From NCBI RefSeq assembly GCF_000143685.1, contig NC_014328.1, forward strand, positions 2,790,001 to 2,854,000: a stretch of 64,000 nt of DNA, given 5' to 3'. Source of the DNA: Clostridium ljungdahlii DSM 13528. GTDB lineage: Bacteria; Bacillota; Clostridia; Clostridiales; Clostridiaceae. The first letter of the stretch is position 1; each line of letters starts with the position of its first letter. The notes beneath the pieces were generated by a model. It saw nothing but the letters and a program-made list of their open reading frames with translations. It had not been told where the DNA came from and made no database searches. Made by a program: the position numbers and the translations under genes. Positions 35,737 to 43,449 of this stretch are shown here, in pieces.

Positions 35737-36524
35737 TGAAAAATATCACACTACCGTCACCACATAAAATTCTAAATATCATACATGAAACTAATGCAGA
35801 ATACACCTTCAGGGTAGAGTGTAACATTGAAACCAAGCACGGCCAATTTTTTCAACTATCAATCCCCAAAGTAGGTGAAGCTCCAATATCTGTAAGTGGC
35901 AAAGGAGATGGCTGGATTGAGTTCACTATCCGAAAAGTAGGGCAACTTACTAACGGTCTTTTTGCTCTAAAACCTGGAAATATGTTGTTTATGAGGGGAC
36001 CTTATGGGAACTCTTGGCCAATAGATAAATTTAAAAACAAGGATTTGATAGTAATTGCTGGCGGTACCGGCCTGGCTCCAGTTAGAACTATTTTGAACTA
36101 TTTTTACGATCACCCAGATGAGATCAAATCAGTTAATGTAATTGTAGGTTTCAGAGACATCAACTGCGTTTTATTTGATTATGATCTCAAAAGATTCAAA
36201 ACTAAATTCAATATGATCTGCACCTTAGATAATGATAAAGCAGAGGGATTTGAAACTGGAATGGTTACTGCACACATCAAAAAAATCCCATTTAGTAGTT
36301 TTGAAGACTACAATGTAGTTATGGTTGGACCTCCAATAATGATGCATTTTGCAGGTAAGGAGTTACTTGCAAATGGTGTTGAAGATTCTAAAATGTGGGT
36401 ATCATTTGAAAGAAAAATGTCTTGTGCAGTAGGTAAATGTGGTCACTGTAAGATAAATGAAACTTACGTTTGCCTTGAAGGACCTGTTTTTAATTATACT
36501 AAAGCTAAAAACTTGCTGGACTAA
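35736..36524 (+). CDS. asrB: Anaerobic sulfite reductase subunit B-like NAD(P)H:FAD oxidoreductase
   Basis: A 262-residue ferredoxin-NADP reductase-type protein. A flavin-binding barrel comes first (FTIRKVGQLTNGLF), then the nucleotide-binding fold with AGGTGLAPVRTILNY and MVGPPIMM, then a C-terminal 2Fe-2S motif CAVGKCGHCKIN plus a later Cys. It oxidises NADH or NADPH and passes electrons to AsrA. GGAGGTG ribosome site. It is the last gene of the operon; a terminator follows and no third asr gene. Confidence 0.9.
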   Translation: MKNITLPSPHKILNIIHETNAEYTFRVECNIETKHGQFFQLSIPKVGEAPISVSGKGDGWIEFTIRKVGQLTNGLFALKPGNMLFMRGPYGNSWPIDKFKNKDLIVIAGGTGLAPVRTILNYFYDHPDEIKSVNVIVGFRDINCVLFDYDLKRFKTKFNMICTLDNDKAEGFETGMVTAHIKKIPFSSFEDYNVVMVGPPIMMHFAGKELLANGVEDSKMWVSFERKMSCAVGKCGHCKINETYVCLEGPVFNYTKAKNLLD

Positions 36525-36591
36525 TGGAGGACCTGAAGACAGGTAATTTGAAGATTTTAAAATTAAAATAATTGAGTAAAAATTCATCCTT

Positions 36592-36632
36592 AAAAACAGG
36601 AACCTTGAATAAATATCAAAGTTCCTGTTTTC
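36592..36632. terminator. Bidirectional terminator after asrB
   Basis: AAAACAGGAAC (36593-36603) and GTTCCTGTTTT (36621-36631) form a perfect 11-bp stem. It ends both the Mo/asr operon and the convergent SpoIID-like gene. Confidence 0.88.
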
Positions 36633-36633
36633 A

Positions 36634-39192
36634 TTAAAAGCTTAAATTTTTTATTCCTGATTTTGTTATAAGAGCATCATTCAATGCACTATAAGTCCAA
36701 GTTCCCACTGTTCCGCTTGCTGGTATTCCTGCATCTGTTTGAAAAGCTATTACTGCACTTTTAGTTTGGGTTCCAAAATATCCTGTAGCACCAGAAACAT
36801 TATATCCCAATTTTATTAAAGCATTCTGCAGTGCTGCTACATCACTACTTGTCATCCCTAAACTTAAAGGCAATGTAGAAATATACAAAGGCTTACTATT
36901 TACTGTAATATTAAACTGCTTTATACTATCATAGCTCTTTGTACTTAATCCATCCTTGCCATAAACTTTAACTGTGTAAGTTCCACTTACAGCAGGTGTA
37001 AATGAAAATGTGCTGGAAGTGCTGAAATTACTGGATGCCACTATCTTTCCGTTATTATATACCTCATATCTGTAGCTCATTCCAGAAGGACTTGTCCCTG
37101 TACTGTTAGCATAAAAACTTAATATAGTTCCTACATAAAAGTATCCACTTACATTTACATTTTTGATTTGAGGATTATATACATTTAAATTCAAGGTACC
37201 TTGAACATCAAAGGCCTTTTCGGATAGTGAATCCTTAAGGTATCCTATTACTTGATAGCTTCCTGCAGCTGCAGGTTTAAAGCTAAAAGTATTTGAACTT
37301 AAATAACCACTATCGGCTGCTATGCTGCTTCCATTCATAACTACAAACCTATATTGTGCACTGCCGGAACCATTTACTTCACTTATAGTATAATTCACAG
37401 TGCCTCCAATAAAGATAAAATTTTGTGTACTAGTATATGTCATAGTAGGTTGATCATACACTTTAACAGCTATAGTTTTCATGCCGTCATAATCCTTTGT
37501 TGAAAGTGAATCTTTCATATACACTGTTATATTATAATCTCCTGCACTATTTACTTTATAAGTTAAACTTGCATTTTTACTATAATCTACAGTCGTCAAA
37601 GTTGTTCCACCTAGTGAAATTACATACTTATAAAGGTAACCCCCAGAACCTGACGCAGCAGTTGTGTTTATATTAACAGTTTGTCCAGTCAAATATTGTG
37701 GTTTATTAGTAGTTAAATTGTTTATAACAGGGTTTCCATAAACTATAAAAGAAGATGTCTTTGTATCATCATAATCAGCTGTAGAATTTTGATCTTTCAT
37801 ATAAACTTGCGCAGTATAATTTCCTTGAGTACTTGGTACATAATCTAGTGATGAAATATTATTATAATCTTTTGTGTATACAACATTAGTTCCATTTGTT
37901 ACTACATACTTATATAGATAAGTTCCACTACCAGATGTTGCCGCTGCATTAAAGGAAATAGTGTTTCCAATAAGCAAGCTATTTGTGCTTTGAGTAAAGT
38001 TATTTAAGATAGCACTTGTAATGAGATTCTGCAAATATACATTTTGGTAATAGAATTTTAAAATTTGATCATAAGTTTGTCCTGCACTAGCTCTGTTTTT
38101 AGCTCCGATCTGACTCATTCCAAGACCATGTCCATTTCCCATTCCTGAAAAAGTGTAAGCTCCGCTTACTGCATCATAAGTTACAGTATAAAGGTTACTT
38201 GGCAATCCAAGGAAAGTTCTTGTACAATCATTTGTTACAGATTTTGTTTGCACCGATCCTGCTGCATCCTTATAAATGATATTAATGTTTGACACCCTAC
38301 CACTTGTAAATTTAGTTATTGAACTTAAATCTAAACTTACAAAGGTATCTGTAGAAGCTATATATTTCCTATTTACTAAAATTGCTTGTATCTGTGAATT
38401 GGTCAATACTATGTTGCCATTAGGCCAAGGTAATTTTTCAAAGGGATCTTGTACAGATCGTAAATATGGGACATAATTTCCCCATACATTTTCACTATCT
38501 TCTGAAACTCCCCCATGCCAAGCGGAATATAAGGTCTCCACTAATTTATCATTGTATAAAAGAACTTGTCCTTTAGTTTGATCCACAGCACTAATCACAT
38601 TAGTAAGATTTGCATCGTAACCTTTATATGTCTGATAAGCTGGGGTATCATCAAAATCATAGCCATTAGCTGCAGCATATCCTATTCGTGATATTGCATA
38701 ATTTCTTGCTGCCACTGCTTGTGCTTTTAAGGCCTCAATTGGGCAGCTATTATCCAATTCATATCCTACTACACCCTTTAGATAGCTTTCAATGTCAATC
38801 ATATTAATAGGCAAAACTTTTCCATTATAAAACTTAATTGAAAAGGAGCCTAAGTACTTATTTGACACTGAACCAGACGTAAGTGTTACCAAGTTAGAGC
38901 TATTATTGGGAGTTAAAGTAATCTGACTCTGTACTACTCCATTTAGTGTGATACTTGTTCCACTTATCCCAAGATTTAAAATAGATCCAGATGAATATAC
39001 TTGTCCATTTAAAGTATAATCTCCATTTAATTTAACAGCAATAGTGGTAGAGGACATGCTTAAAAGTCCTACCTTTACATTATTAAAGTAACCACTGTTT
39101 TGATAAGCATAAGCTTTTTGTGTAAAGGCAATTAAAAGCATAGCAATAAAAAAAGTAAATGTTGTAAAACTTAGGAAATATCGTTTGAACAT
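36634..39192 (-). CDS. Exported SpoIID/LytB-domain protein with Y_Y_Y-like repeats and peptidoglycan-binding domain
   Basis: An 852-residue secreted protein. Residues 1-29 are a signal peptide. A SpoIID domain (about 35-390) has the catalytic-type segment VVGYELDNSCPIEALKAQ, followed by VAARNYA; SpoIID is a lytic transglycosylase that cuts glycan strands lacking stem peptides. Four repeats of about 92 residues follow (about 393-770), each with SGSG, a YKYVV-like strand and a closing YMKD-S-DYD block, resembling three-Tyr beta domains. The C-terminus (about 780-845) is a PG_binding_1 domain. A role in wall remodelling is likely. Its Shine-Dalgarno can pair with an upstream CCTCCAG. Confidence 0.88.
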   Translation of the reverse strand: MFKRYFLSFTTFTFFIAMLLIAFTQKAYAYQNSGYFNNVKVGLLSMSSTTIAVKLNGDYTLNGQVYSSGSILNLGISGTSITLNGVVQSQITLTPNNSSNLVTLTSGSVSNKYLGSFSIKFYNGKVLPINMIDIESYLKGVVGYELDNSCPIEALKAQAVAARNYAISRIGYAAANGYDFDDTPAYQTYKGYDANLTNVISAVDQTKGQVLLYNDKLVETLYSAWHGGVSEDSENVWGNYVPYLRSVQDPFEKLPWPNGNIVLTNSQIQAILVNRKYIASTDTFVSLDLSSITKFTSGRVSNINIIYKDAAGSVQTKSVTNDCTRTFLGLPSNLYTVTYDAVSGAYTFSGMGNGHGLGMSQIGAKNRASAGQTYDQILKFYYQNVYLQNLITSAILNNFTQSTNSLLIGNTISFNAAATSGSGTYLYKYVVTNGTNVVYTKDYNNISSLDYVPSTQGNYTAQVYMKDQNSTADYDDTKTSSFIVYGNPVINNLTTNKPQYLTGQTVNINTTAASGSGGYLYKYVISLGGTTLTTVDYSKNASLTYKVNSAGDYNITVYMKDSLSTKDYDGMKTIAVKVYDQPTMTYTSTQNFIFIGGTVNYTISEVNGSGSAQYRFVVMNGSSIAADSGYLSSNTFSFKPAAAGSYQVIGYLKDSLSEKAFDVQGTLNLNVYNPQIKNVNVSGYFYVGTILSFYANSTGTSPSGMSYRYEVYNNGKIVASSNFSTSSTFSFTPAVSGTYTVKVYGKDGLSTKSYDSIKQFNITVNSKPLYISTLPLSLGMTSSDVAALQNALIKLGYNVSGATGYFGTQTKSAVIAFQTDAGIPASGTVGTWTYSALNDALITKSGIKNLSF

Positions 39193-39203
39193 AAACCATC
39201 CCC

Positions 39204-39271
39204 CCTCCAGATAATTTGGCCTTTAGTAAAGTATCGATAGAATACTTATTAAATGGACTGGAACCTGGAGG
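39204..39271 (-). promoter_or_regulatory. Possible ribosome-site-sequestering leader of the SpoIID-like gene
   Basis: On the minus strand CCTCCAG (39271-39265) is complementary to CTGGAGG (39210-39204), which contains the Shine-Dalgarno of the gene starting at 39192. The interval has its own short hairpin, AAGTAT with ATACTT. Folding would close the ribosome site. No known riboswitch class was recognised. Confidence 0.4.
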
Positions 39272-39312
39272 AAAAAAACGAAATCACAAGATAGTACTAT
39301 GTAATTTCGTCT
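39272..39312 (-). terminator. Terminator after pheA
   Basis: ACGAAATTACA and TGTGATTTCGT (minus strand) form a stem with one mismatch and a following run of seven Ts. It lies 24 bp after the pheA stop and just before the leader of the SpoIID-like gene. Confidence 0.85.
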
Positions 39313-39335
39313 ATTATTTATCTTAAACTGTTACT

Positions 39336-40166
39336 TTAAAATAGTGAATAAGTACCAAGAATTTTAACTATATTATTTTTACTAATTTTGTCAATTACTT
39401 CTTTAACACTTTTTTCTTCAGGATAATGTCCATCAATGTCAATAAAGAAATAATATTTCCCAAGTGCTTTTTTAGTTGGACGTGACATTATCGAAGTTAA
39501 ATTAATATTTTTCTCAGAAAATTCATTTAAAATTTTTGATAGTGCCCCAGGTTTATTGTCTGCAGCATCCATAACAATTATTGAAGTTTTATACCGTCTA
39601 TTAATATCATATTTTATAGTATCTTTTGAAAGTACAATAAACCTTGTCTCGTTCTCTTCTGAATCAGTTACATTTTCAATATTAAAAAGAAATTTATTAC
39701 TAGTTCTTAGCATATGCCTTGGAATTATAGCTGCTTGTCCTAAAATACCTCTTTCTACTTTTTGAAATGATTCTCCATTACTTTCTGTAGTTATAACTTT
39801 AGCCTTAGTAACCTGTTCTAAAAAATTATAGCACTGTCCTTGAGTTTTAAATTGAACGTATATTTTCTCAATATCAGATATATCTAAAGTATTACTAACA
39901 AATGAAAACTGAATTGGAACAACAGTCTCATATATTATATTGAAATCTGTTTGTGAAAGTAAATCAAGTGTAAGTTGTACATATCCATCAAGGGTATTTT
40001 CAATAGGTATAATTCCCAATTCACATTCCTTACCAATCCCATTAAAAACTTTTGTTATAGTAGAATAAAAAGTTATTTCTGCACTTTTGTCAAATGTTTC
40101 AATGTATTTTTTTGCCGCAAGTTCACTAAAAGTACCTGCCGGACCAAGTGTAGCAATCCTATTCAT
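39336..40166 (-). CDS. pheA: Prephenate dehydratase
   Basis: A 276-residue monofunctional enzyme (no chorismate mutase domain) converting prephenate to phenylpyruvate for phenylalanine synthesis. The catalytic domain begins RIATLGPAGTFSELAA, with IIPIENTLDGYVQ following; the expected TRF motif appears as ETRFIVLS. The C-terminal ACT domain has KPGALSKILNEFSEKNINLTS (GALS/ESRP-type feedback site, here SIMSRPTK). GGAGGATTA ribosome site. Encoded alone with its own terminator. Confidence 0.94.
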   Translation of the reverse strand: MNRIATLGPAGTFSELAAKKYIETFDKSAEITFYSTITKVFNGIGKECELGIIPIENTLDGYVQLTLDLLSQTDFNIIYETVVPIQFSFVSNTLDISDIEKIYVQFKTQGQCYNFLEQVTKAKVITTESNGESFQKVERGILGQAAIIPRHMLRTSNKFLFNIENVTDSEENETRFIVLSKDTIKYDINRRYKTSIIVMDAADNKPGALSKILNEFSEKNINLTSIMSRPTKKALGKYYFFIDIDGHYPEEKSVKEVIDKISKNNIVKILGTYSLF

Positions 40167-40342
40167 TTATTTAATCCTCCAAAGTACTATTTCTTTAATT
40201 TTATCTTAATTTGTCAATGTTTCCTAATTGAATATTTTTAATATTTTCCTGTATTCTAACTACAATGCATTTTCTCATAAAACCACCCCACAAATATATC
40301 TAATATGCAAGGTACTATAAATTCTATTATCATAGTATATCA

Positions 40343-40774
40343 TTACACGTATTTTTTGCAATTTTTAATACTATTCTCCATAACCTTTTCCATTAACTTT
40401 TGAAAAACATCGCATTCTATATCACTCAAATTTTCAGTCAATCTATGATGCCACTCATCCTTTATTTCTAATATTTGGGGGTAAATATCCATAGCTTTAT
40501 CTGTAGGAAAAATATTGAATGCACGTCTATCATTTGAATTTATTGTTTTAGTAATAAATCCTTTTGTTTCAAGTTGTGATAAAACCTTTGCTACAGTGCT
40601 CTTATCTATAATTAATCTTTGAGATAATTCATCCTGTGTCTGTCCAGCATTTTCACAAATACAGACTATATACATAAATTGTCCACTAGTAATTTCTAAC
40701 TTTTCAAGATTCTCTGTATAAAACATTTGTGTACGACGATGTGTCACAGAAACATATTTTGATAAATCCTTCAT
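40343..40774 (-). CDS. MarR-family transcriptional regulator
   Basis: A 143-residue winged-helix regulator. The recognition region is LSQRLIIDKSTVAKVLSQLE followed by a wing with NDRRAFNI (the conserved DxR of MarR proteins). TAGGAGGA ribosome site. It diverges from the membrane protein gene at 40966; both promoters carry the same 15-bp site over their transcription starts, so it most likely represses itself and that gene and responds to a small molecule. Confidence 0.88.
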   Translation of the reverse strand: MKDLSKYVSVTHRRTQMFYTENLEKLEITSGQFMYIVCICENAGQTQDELSQRLIIDKSTVAKVLSQLETKGFITKTINSNDRRAFNIFPTDKAMDIYPQILEIKDEWHHRLTENLSDIECDVFQKLMEKVMENSIKNCKKYV

Positions 40775-40794
40775 AAATAGTCCTCCTAATTAAG

Positions 40795-40925
40795 GTTTCA
40801 TATGCAACTTTAATTTTAAAATAAACAAACTATTATGTCAATAAATTTCCTAATAATAGAAATGGATTAGCCTAAATATTGACACTCTATTAGTAAAGCA
40901 TTATAATAATAGTTGCATATGAAAC
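40795..40925. promoter_or_regulatory. Divergent promoters with mirrored MarR-type operators
   Basis: Plus strand: TTGACA (40879-40884), 17 bp, TATAAT (40902-40907), then AGTTGCATATGAAAC at 40911-40925. Minus strand: TTGACA (40841-40836), 17 bp, TAAAAT (40818-40813), then the same AGTTGCATATGAAAC at 40809-40795. Each site is an imperfect palindrome, GTTnCATATGnAAC, at the same distance from its -10 box. Confidence 0.75.
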
Positions 40926-40965
40926 TATTATTATAAATAAAACTTCTCATTAGGAGGCATTGTTA

Positions 40966-41646
40966 ATGTCAAAACTTAAAATAATTATAAGATATTTTAT
41001 ATTTATAACTGGCTTATTTTTTATGGGTTTAGGAATAAGTCTAACCACAAAATCAAATATGGGAACTTCACCCATCAACAGTGTCCCATATGTACTTTCC
41101 ATGATATTTCATCTTACCCTTGGACAATTTACCTTCTTGTTGAGTATTTTATTTTTACTTACAGAGATAATTATTTTAAGAAAAGATTTTCCAAAGGAAC
41201 AATTTCTTCAAGTGTTTGTAGGCCCATTCTTTGGTTTGTTCGTTGATTTAGGAATGAGCATATTTCGTTTTGTAAATCCAAATATTTATATCGAAAAAAT
41301 AATCGTTTTACTTTTGGGCTGTTTTGCTCTTGCTTTAGGAGTGTATTTACAGGTTATTGCCAATGTAATTATAAATCCTGGAGAAGGTGTTGTAAAAGTT
41401 ATTGCTAATAAAACAGGGAAAAAATTTGGAAACATAAAAATTATGTTTGATTCCACCCTATGCATAATTGCAATAGTGATTTCACTTTTTACTTTTGGAA
41501 AAATAAAAGCAGTACGAGAAGGGACAATAATTTGTGCCGTACTTGTAGGAAACATTACAAAAATATATAGTTTTATTTTTAAACGTTTTAAATATAAAAA
41601 GACTAAATATGAAACTGAGAGCTATGAAAGCAGTGAGAGTATATAA
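40966..41646 (+). CDS. YczE/YyaS-type integral membrane protein
   Basis: A 226-residue protein with about six membrane segments, resembling the YczE/YitT-like group: GLGISLTTKSNMGTSPINSVPYVLS near the N-terminus and a repeat of the same theme near NPGEGVVKVIANKTGKKFG. Proteins of this kind are putative transporters of unknown substrate. The ATG at 40966 is 8 nt after AGGAGG; the in-frame TTG at 40960 is too close. Transcribed from a MarR-controlled divergent promoter, so it may export the compound the regulator senses (inference). Confidence 0.78.
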   Translation: MSKLKIIIRYFIFITGLFFMGLGISLTTKSNMGTSPINSVPYVLSMIFHLTLGQFTFLLSILFLLTEIIILRKDFPKEQFLQVFVGPFFGLFVDLGMSIFRFVNPNIYIEKIIVLLLGCFALALGVYLQVIANVIINPGEGVVKVIANKTGKKFGNIKIMFDSTLCIIAIVISLFTFGKIKAVREGTIICAVLVGNITKIYSFIFKRFKYKKTKYETESYESSESI

Positions 41647-41797
41647 CATTCTAACTGCTTTTAGTTTATCATAAATTTAACTCTCCTTCAAAATCATTTT
41701 TTTAACAATATAAGTTAGAAATTTATTTTTATCTACAAATTCCTAACTTATATATGATATACTATAAAAAATATTACATATTTAGGGGAGGTTCATA

Positions 41798-42046
41798 ATG
41801 AAAAATAAAACAAAATTATTTGCAATTGGATTACTTTCAGCTGGAGCTTTAGTTCATGTTATTCATAAGGTAAGGAAAAAATCTAAATCAGAAAATATGA
41901 TTATAATATCAGATGACGATTCTGATATTGATGATAAATTAAGGCTGCTTTTATCTCAGGGCAAAAAAATTAGAGCAATTAAAGAAGCTAAACATGATTT
42001 GCATCTTAATTTAAGGGATGCCAAAAAATATGTAGAACAATTATAA
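41798..42046 (+). CDS. Small membrane-anchored protein with L7/L12 C-terminal-like segment
   Basis: An 82-residue protein. Residues about 5-22 form one membrane segment followed by a Lys/Arg-rich stretch. Residues about 50-82 (LLSQGKKIRAIKEAKHDLHL, then NLRDAKKYVEQL) resemble the helical part of the ribosomal protein L7/L12 C-terminal domain, where GxKIxAIKxxRxxTGLxLKEAKxxV is typical. The stalk domain recruits GTPase factors in ribosomes; what a membrane-bound copy does is unknown. GGGGAGG ribosome site. A strong terminator follows 30 bp after the stop. Confidence 0.7.
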   Translation: MKNKTKLFAIGLLSAGALVHVIHKVRKKSKSENMIIISDDDSDIDDKLRLLLSQGKKIRAIKEAKHDLHLNLRDAKKYVEQL

Positions 42047-42076
42047 TCCATACATTAATGTAGAATGCAGAAATTG

Positions 42077-42108
42077 AAAAAGCTCCGGATTTCCGGAGCT
42101 CCCTTTTT
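42077..42108. terminator. Terminator after the L7/L12-like small gene
   Basis: AGCTCCGGA and TCCGGAGCT form a 9-bp GC-rich perfect stem with a 2-nt loop, preceded by AAAA and followed by CCCTTTTT. Confidence 0.9.
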
Positions 42109-42320
42109 AATGTCATCAATACATTTAATATTTCAAAATCACTAAAATAATTAGGGGATGTTCATGTGGTAAATTTAAATAGTAAAAATATAACACAAAT
42201 TTTAATTATATAGTGTATTTTTCACCTAGTTTGTAATATAATAGTAAATATGTAGGGTGAGTGGATTGCAGGAAGCTGTATACATTCACAAAACTATGTC
42301 ATGCATGAAAAAACTTATAT

Positions 42321-42359
42321 GAGCAAGTAGCTTTTAGCCGAAGTTACTTGCTATTTTCT
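42321..42359. terminator. Terminator downstream of the 64-residue membrane protein gene
   Basis: AGCAAGTAGCT and AGTTACTTGCT form a stem flanked by T-rich sequence on the plus strand side and AAAAAACTTAT on the other. It overlaps the last codons of the minus-strand small gene. Confidence 0.7.
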
Positions 42360-42538
42360 TTTTTAGGTTTATCTACATCGACCCTAACATCATTTAAAAC
42401 TTTATCTTTTGAAACACTTGTCTTGCTTTCAAAAAACATTTTAATTTTATCTTGTTTATAACAAAATACTGATAAAATACATAGACTTGATATTTCAGTT
42501 ATGGAAAGCACTATAATGCACAAAAAGAAAAAGCTCAT
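42344..42538 (-). CDS. Small single-pass membrane protein
   Basis: A 64-residue protein with a very good ribosome site (GGGAGGAGG, 7 nt before the ATG). Residues 2-26 are hydrophobic with three Cys; the tail is charged and ends VDKPKKENSK. No family recognised. It lies inside a pair of 15-bp inverted repeats in an otherwise nearly gene-free region. Confidence 0.55.
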   Translation of the reverse strand: MSFFFLCIIVLSITEISSLCILSVFCYKQDKIKMFFESKTSVSKDKVLNDVRVDVDKPKKENSK

Positions 42539-42919
42539 TCATATTACCTCCTCCCATTGTGTCAACCCATTATACCTGCAATCCACTCATATAGCAATTA
42601 CGGGAGAAGGTAATTTACATAACATAATTTACTGCTATTGAATACATTATATCACATTAAACCATAATTATGGTAAATGAAAGAATAACAATTTGTGAAT
42701 TTATTAAAATTTTAAAAACAATTAAATTATACTGAAAAAGATATGCCCAACTGGGGATTGATCTAAGTTCTATATATAATTATATGCTATTACCTATTGA
42801 ATAAATTCCTATTTAATACTATCATTTTATTAATAAATCCATATCTTGACAAATATTATCAAAACCTGTGTTTACCTATTAAAGTGCAGGTTTTAAGATA
42901 TATCTATTTTAAATCCTAC

Positions 42920-43069
42920 TTATATATTTGAATAATTTCTAATAATTAGTTCACTATACTTGCACTTTTTACCAACATGCCTTTCTACTAGATTATGGCT
43001 TCTCTTAACTTCATCTATACTAAAATCTTTATATAGATCTCTTATTATAATTTTAAAAATTAGAAATCA
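42920..43069 (-). pseudogene. Possible remnant of an RNase-type polymorphic toxin C-terminus
   Basis: An open stretch of about 50 codons without a start or ribosome site ends in TAA at 42920. It contains RSHNLVERHVGKK followed by YSELIIRN, similar to the H-x-x-x-x-HVGK pattern of bacterial RNase A-like toxin domains. The similarity rests on a short motif only. The surrounding 42.6-43.2 kb is otherwise AT-rich with a hairpin at 42869-42897 (AAAACCTG with CAGGTTTT) and nothing else recognised. Confidence 0.25.
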
Positions 43070-43235
43070 GTTAGAAAAATTTTAAGCAAACTCTTTATTA
43101 TGAGTACTTCTAGGATTATAATGAAAATAAGAAATTGCTAACTTACACAGGTTGAGATAGAATCCAATAACTTGGCAACTAAACTTTTAATTGATAAAAA
43201 AGACATACTGATTTACATAAGAAAGGAGTTTGTTT

Positions 43236-43394
43236 ATGGAAAAAAATAAAAAGGCAAGTAAAAAAAGTTATTCTTATTTGGCTCTTGGAATAAGTTTAGG
43301 AATTCTGCTTGGGACATCATTCCATAATCTTGCTTTGGGGATAGCACTTGGCTCTGCTTTGGGTATAGCTTTAAGTGACAATAAGACAGCTTAG
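43236..43394 (+). CDS. Small glycine-rich membrane protein
   Basis: A 52-residue protein too short for most gene finders. AAAGGAG lies 8 nt before the ATG. After a Lys-rich start, residues about 13-46 form two hydrophobic stretches with Gly every four residues (LALGISLGILLG, then LALGIALGSALGIAL), a glycine-zipper pattern that favours helix packing. No family recognised. It is 56 bp upstream of the PAP2 gene and may be co-transcribed. Confidence 0.6.
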   Translation: MEKNKKASKKSYSYLALGISLGILLGTSFHNLALGIALGSALGIALSDNKTA

Positions 43395-43449
43395 TATTAC
43401 AACTTTATAGTGTTAATAAACTTTGGTATTATTAACAGGGAGGAAGAAA

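Larger units (their letters stand above)
42258..42589. repeat. 15-bp perfect inverted repeat pair flanking a small membrane-protein gene
   Basis: TGAGTGGATTGCAGG at 42258-42272 and its reverse complement at 42575-42589 bracket the small gene at 42344-42538 and its terminator. Sequence outside the repeats does not match, and no target duplication was seen. It may be a small mobile cassette or simply paired regulator sites. Confidence 0.5.

Noticed and set aside
36525..36633. asrC expected after asrB
   Set aside because: Only a terminator and 100 bp separate asrB from a convergent SpoIID-like gene; no siroheme reductase sequence is present in the window.
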